The notes under the pieces were generated by a model that was given only the letters and a program-made list of their open reading frames with translations, was not told where the DNA came from and did no database searches. DNA of 64,000 nt from Fodinibacter sp963730365 (GTDB lineage Bacteria; Actinomycetota; Actinomycetes; Actinomycetales; Dermatophilaceae), in the NCBI GenBank assembly GCA_963730365.1, contig CAVSRM010000011.1, positions 1 through 64,000 of the forward strand. The letters run 5' to 3'. Shown in pieces: positions 61,071 through 64,000 of this stretch; positions within the stretch are counted from its first letter, which is position 1, and each line of letters opens with the position of its first letter. A program made the translations under genes and the position numbers.

Positions 61071-61391
61071 TCAGGAGCGGAGGCTGGTACGCCAGGCGCC
61101 CGGGCCGTGGCCCACCTGTCGGCGCAGCGCGGCCTCGTGGGACGCCCAGGGCGAGCCTGCTTCGACGGCGGGCTCGTGCCAGCCACCGGCGGCCGCGGCC
61201 AGTACCGCGACGACCGCCGCCACGTCCTCCGCTGTCGCCGGCCCCGCGACGACGACTGACGGAACGGGGTCGGGTCCCCCTGAGCTCGGAGCCTGCGAGG
61301 AGGTCATAGGGCGGGGTCCCCCTGAGCTCGGAGCCTGCGAGGAGGTCATAGGGCGGGGTCCCCCTGAGCTCGGAGCCTGCGAGGAGGTCAT
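61071..61391 (-). CDS. accE: acyl-CoA carboxylase epsilon subunit
   Basis: A 106-residue protein. The C-terminal half (PSVVVAGPATAEDVAAVVAV, then WASHEAALRRQVGHGPGAWR) is the actinobacterial AccE/PccE epsilon domain, which bridges the alpha and beta subunits. ATG 61391 overlaps the pccB stop by 4 bp (ATGA). The N-terminal 42 residues are three copies of MTSSQAPSSGGPRP, so two further in-frame ATGs (61349, 61307) exist; each lies 9 bp after AGGGGGA on the mRNA, a better ribosome site than that of the first. Which start is used is open. Confidence 0.87.
   Translation of the reverse strand: MTSSQAPSSGGPRPMTSSQAPSSGGPRPMTSSQAPSSGGPDPVPSVVVAGPATAEDVAAVVAVLAAAAGGWHEPAVEAGSPWASHEAALRRQVGHGPGAWRTSLRS
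61266..61391 (-). repeat. three 42-bp in-frame tandem repeats at the accE 5' end
   Basis: Units run 61391-61350, 61349-61308 and 61307-61266, identical apart from the last codons of unit 3 (PDP in place of PRP). Each begins with an ATG and ends with a Shine-Dalgarno-like AGGGGGA that serves the next unit. Confidence 0.95.
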
Positions 61392-63016
61392 AGGGGAATG
61401 TTCCCGTGCTTCTTGGGCGGCAGGGCCTCACGCTTGGTGCGCAGCGCCCGCAGCGCCTTCGAGACGTTCATCCGGGTGTTGGAGGGGGTGATGACCGTGT
61501 CGATGTAGCCGCGCTCGGCGGCGACGTACGGGTTGGCCAGCGCGTCCTCGTACTGCTTGATGAAGGTCGCACGGGCCTCCTCCACGGACTCCCCGCGCTC
61601 TCCGGCCGCCTTGAGCTCCTTGCGGTAGAGGATGTTCACCGCGCCCTGCGCCCCCATGACGGCGATCTGGGCCGTCGGCCACGCGAGGTTGATGTCGGCG
61701 CCGAGGTGCTTGGACCCCATGACGTCGTACGCGCCGCCGTACGCCTTGCGCGTGATGACCGTGACGAGCGGGACCGTCGCCTCGGCGTACGCGTAGATGA
61801 GCTTGGCGCCGCGTCGGATGATCCCGTCCCACTCCTGCCCGGTGCCCGGCAGGAAGCCCGGCACGTCGACGAAGGTGAGCACCGGCACGTTGAACGCGTC
61901 GCAGGTGCGCACGAACCGCGCAGCCTTCTCGGAGGCGTCGATGTCGAGGGTGCCCGCGAACTGCATCGGGTTGTTCGCGACGACCCCGACCGACCGGCCC
62001 TCGACCCGCCCGAAGCCGATGATCATGTTCGGCGCGAACAGCGGCTGCACCTCGAGGAAGTCACCGTCGTCGACGACTCGCTCGATGACCTGGTGCATGT
62101 CGTACGGGACGTTGGGGCTGTCGGGGATGATCGTGTCGAGGAACCGGTCGTCGTCGCTGATCTCGAGGTCGTTCTCGCCGCCGAAGGCCGGCGGGTCCTC
62201 GAGGTTGTTGGACGGCAGGTACGACAGGAGCGCCTTGACGTACTCGATGGCGTCGTCCTCGTCGGCTCCCATGTAGTGCGCGACACCCGACTTGGTGTTG
62301 TGGGTGCGTGCCCCTCCGAGCTCCTCGAAGCCGACGTCCTCGCCGGTGACCGTCTTGATGACGTCGGGTCCCGTGATGAACATGTGCGACGTCTGGTCGA
62401 CCATGACGGTGAAGTCAGTGACCGCGGGGGAGTAGACCGCCCCACCCGCGCACGGCCCCATGACCAGCGAGATCTGCGGGATCACCCCCGAGGCGTGCAC
62501 GTTGCGGCGGAAGATCTCGCCGTACAGCCCCAGCGAGACCACGCCCTCCTGGATCCGGGCACCGCCGGAGTCGTTCAGCCCGACCACGGGGCAGCCGACC
62601 TTCATCGCGAAGTCCATGACCTTGCAGATCTTCTCGCCGAAGACCTCCCCCAGCGATCCGCCGAAGACGGTGAAGTCCTGGGCGAACACGGCGATGGTGC
62701 GCCCGTCGACCGTGCCGTAGCCGGTCACCACCCCGTCGCCGTAGGGCCGGTTGCGGTCCTGCCCGAACGCGCTGGCACGGTGCCGGGCGTACTTGTCCAT
62801 CTCGACGAAGGACCCCTCGTCGAGGAGCATCTCGAGTCGTTCGCGCGCCGTCTTCTTGCCCCGGGCGTGCTGCTTCTCGATGGCCCGGTCCGACCCCGCG
62901 TTCGCCACCTCCGCCACCCGGCGCTTGAGGTCGGCCAGTTTGCCAGCGGTGTTCGAGGTGTCGATGTCGGTGGGGACGTCGGTGCCGCCGATGGTCTGCG
63001 AGTCGCTCGTGGGCAT
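61388..63016 (-). CDS. pccB: acyl-CoA (propionyl-CoA) carboxylase beta subunit
   Basis: The 542-residue carboxyltransferase that carboxylates propionyl- or acetyl-CoA together with AccA3 and AccE. N-domain DSGGARIQEGVVSLGLYGEI and MGPCAGGAVYSPAVTDF; C-domain FVDVPGFLPGTGQEWDGIIR and TRKAYGGAYDVMGSKHLGAD with the conserved Asp-Val specificity region (AYDVMG), as in M. tuberculosis AccD5. The ATG is 6 bp downstream of TAGGCT (63028-63023), with no leader. Translation is coupled to accE. Confidence 0.95.
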   Translation of the reverse strand: MPTSDSQTIGGTDVPTDIDTSNTAGKLADLKRRVAEVANAGSDRAIEKQHARGKKTARERLEMLLDEGSFVEMDKYARHRASAFGQDRNRPYGDGVVTGYGTVDGRTIAVFAQDFTVFGGSLGEVFGEKICKVMDFAMKVGCPVVGLNDSGGARIQEGVVSLGLYGEIFRRNVHASGVIPQISLVMGPCAGGAVYSPAVTDFTVMVDQTSHMFITGPDVIKTVTGEDVGFEELGGARTHNTKSGVAHYMGADEDDAIEYVKALLSYLPSNNLEDPPAFGGENDLEISDDDRFLDTIIPDSPNVPYDMHQVIERVVDDGDFLEVQPLFAPNMIIGFGRVEGRSVGVVANNPMQFAGTLDIDASEKAARFVRTCDAFNVPVLTFVDVPGFLPGTGQEWDGIIRRGAKLIYAYAEATVPLVTVITRKAYGGAYDVMGSKHLGADINLAWPTAQIAVMGAQGAVNILYRKELKAAGERGESVEEARATFIKQYEDALANPYVAAERGYIDTVITPSNTRMNVSKALRALRTKREALPPKKHGNIPL

Positions 63017-63022
63017 GAACCG

Positions 63023-63032
63023 AGCCTAGCCT
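63023..63032. promoter_or_regulatory. interlocked divergent -10 boxes of pccB and birA
   Basis: AGCCTAGCCT holds TAGGCT on the minus strand (63028-63023, 6 bp from the pccB ATG) and TAGCCT on the plus strand (63027-63032, 7 bp from the birA ATG). The boxes share two base pairs, and the whole intergenic region is 23 bp. Only one polymerase could sit there at a time. Confidence 0.6.
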
Positions 63033-63039
63033 TGGGCCC

Positions 63040-63807
63040 ATGACCCCGACGCACGAACCACGCCCGGTGGACGCGTCATCTGTCACACCCGGCGAGCCGT
63101 GGGGCCCGATCGAGACCTTCGAGCAGGTGACGTCGACCAACGACGAGGTGCGGTCGCGCCCGCAGCCGTGGCGGGTGGTGGTGGCCGAACGGCAGTCTGG
63201 GGGGCGCGGACGACTCGGGCGCGCCTGGACCACGACGCCCGGGACGGCGCTGGCGGTCTCGACCCTGGTGCTCCCTCCCTCCTCGGGGCCCTCCTGGGTG
63301 CCGCTGCTGGCCGGGCTCGCTGTGCACCGGGCCGTGACCGAGGTCGCCGGTGTCGTGACCAGCCTCAAGTGGCCCAACGACGTGCTGGTGCCCGGTGACG
63401 GCGACCGCAAGCTCGCGGGGCTGCTGTGCGAGTGGACCGAGCAGGGGGTGGTCGTGGGGCTCGGCCTCAACGTCGACGCCCCTCGGGACGGGCTCCCCAT
63501 CGACACGGCGACGTCCCTGCGCGTCGCGGGAGCCCCGGGGGTGGACCGCGAGAGCCTGCTCACGGCATACCTGAGCCACCTGGCCCGTCTCCTGCGCGAC
63601 GACACGGGTCCTGGCGGCGCCGGCCCCACGGCCTACCGGGCGGCCTGCTCGACCCTCGGTCGGGCGGTGGAGGTCAGCCAGCCCGGGGGAGTGCTGCGCT
63701 CCGGTGTCGCCACGGGGCTGGACGATGCGGGCAGACTGACCGTGCAGACCGACACCGTGACCTACGCCGTGTCGGCCGGCGACGTCGTTCACGTCCGGTC
63801 ACGCTGA
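63040..63807 (+). CDS. birA: biotin--[acetyl-CoA-carboxylase] ligase
   Basis: Activates biotin with ATP and attaches it to the EAMKM Lys of AccA3-type subunits. The 255-residue protein has the ligase signature GGRGRLGR (54-61), TSLKWPNDVLV (about 106-116) and KLAGLLCEW, plus a C-terminal SH3-like cap. The N-terminal DNA-binding domain of E. coli BirA is absent, so it is a group I, non-regulatory ligase. Divergent from pccB, the standard actinobacterial arrangement; the leaderless promoter at 63027-63032 drives it. Confidence 0.94.
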   Translation: MTPTHEPRPVDASSVTPGEPWGPIETFEQVTSTNDEVRSRPQPWRVVVAERQSGGRGRLGRAWTTTPGTALAVSTLVLPPSSGPSWVPLLAGLAVHRAVTEVAGVVTSLKWPNDVLVPGDGDRKLAGLLCEWTEQGVVVGLGLNVDAPRDGLPIDTATSLRVAGAPGVDRESLLTAYLSHLARLLRDDTGPGGAGPTAYRAACSTLGRAVEVSQPGGVLRSGVATGLDDAGRLTVQTDTVTYAVSAGDVVHVRSR

Positions 63808-63817
63808 GAGGAGCCAG

Positions 63818-64000
63818 ATGGGAAGCGAGGCCAGCGCCGCCGTCCCGTCGCGGGACGACGGGCCGTCCGGTGACGACGACGCTTCCCCCGTCATCCCGGT
63901 GCCGTCGAGCGACCTTCCCGGGCGCATCGAGCGTGACCTCCTCGGCAGGCACGCCTCACTGGGGCGCACGGAGGTGTCGGAGGGCGCGGGGGTGCCTGCC
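63818..64000 (+). CDS. 5' end of an unidentified gene, possibly an adenylate cyclase
   Basis: ATG 63818 follows GAGAGGAG (63806-63813), 10 bp after the birA stop, and the frame stays open to the window end (61 codons). After an acidic Ser/Asp-rich start the peptide reads RIERDLLGRHASLGRTEVSE, then GAGVP. This recalls the N-terminal regulatory domain of actinobacterial class III adenylate cyclases (LLGG...YTR.EVAE.AGV), often next to birA. Identity is a guess from a short stretch. Confidence 0.5.
   Translation, partial: MGSEASAAVPSRDDGPSGDDDASPVIPVPSSDLPGRIERDLLGRHASLGRTEVSEGAGVPA

Noticed and set aside
61388..63016. Treating the 43.1 kb and 61.4 kb carboxyltransferases as a recent duplication
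   Set aside because: Their signature regions differ widely, and their contexts differ, so they are old paralogues.

Overview
The window is high-G+C bacterial DNA (strong third-position G/C bias in every gene) from an actinobacterium. Gene content and style suggest the Micrococcales, perhaps the Intrasporangiaceae; that family-level guess rests on overall resemblance only. The sequence is densely coded: no gene-free stretch exceeds about 250 bp. I see no rRNA, tRNA, CRISPR array, transposase, integrase or phage gene.

Backbone. A conserved actinobacterial gene order can be recognised. Read right to left, birA, pccB/accD5, accE, maf, accA3, lpdA, PNP, pmmB, add, deoA, cdd, manC and trpS follow, as I recall it, the order and relative orientation of their Mycobacterium tuberculosis counterparts (Rv3279c to Rv3315c, with Rv3264c and Rv3336c moved). 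Blocks of other genes lie between these members.

Layout. 0-5 kb: Asp-box membrane-anchored protein, a twice-frameshifted exonuclease III gene, galK, trpS, a 2H phosphoesterase. 5-10 kb: manC, an AlkX/YcaQ-like glycosylase, and a two-gene ABC exporter divergent from its likely GbsR/MarR regulator. 10-14.5 kb: M20 amidohydrolase, cdd, deoA, add (nucleoside salvage). 14.5-22.7 kb: RDD and SpoIIM-like membrane proteins and a five-gene, translationally coupled MoxR/DUF58/DUF4350/DUF4129 operon, then a uridine kinase-like gene. 22.9-29 kb: PNP, phosphosugar mutase, deoC, an aldehyde dehydrogenase and a degenerate ALDH-like partner. With deoA, cdd and add this gives a route from nucleosides to acetaldehyde/acetate. 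29-34 kb: FAS1 lipoprotein, lpdA, two small proteins, accA3. 34-46 kb: surface acyltransferase, aldo/keto reductase, DUF2157/GDYXXLXY pair, tryptophan dioxygenase, PfkB kinase, a LiuR-like MerR regulator divergent from an acyl-CoA dehydrogenase/carboxylase pair, and an MFS exporter. 46-53.4 kb: maf, then a pyruvate:ferredoxin oxidoreductase operon. 53.4-61 kb: a TetR-regulated antiporter with a UBP zinc finger, DUF885, MOSC, LuxR and two lipoproteins. 61-64 kb: accE, pccB, birA and the 5' end of another gene.

Strongest non-gene signals: (1) the octamer CGGCATAC (or its complement) about 24 times on both strands, in and between genes; (2) three intergenic hairpins with 25-26 bp arms and 18-nt loops, one carrying compensatory changes; (3) an in-frame 42-bp triplication at the 5' end of accE that copies its start codon; (4) interlocking leaderless -10 boxes between pccB and birA, part of a pervasive leaderless-start pattern.
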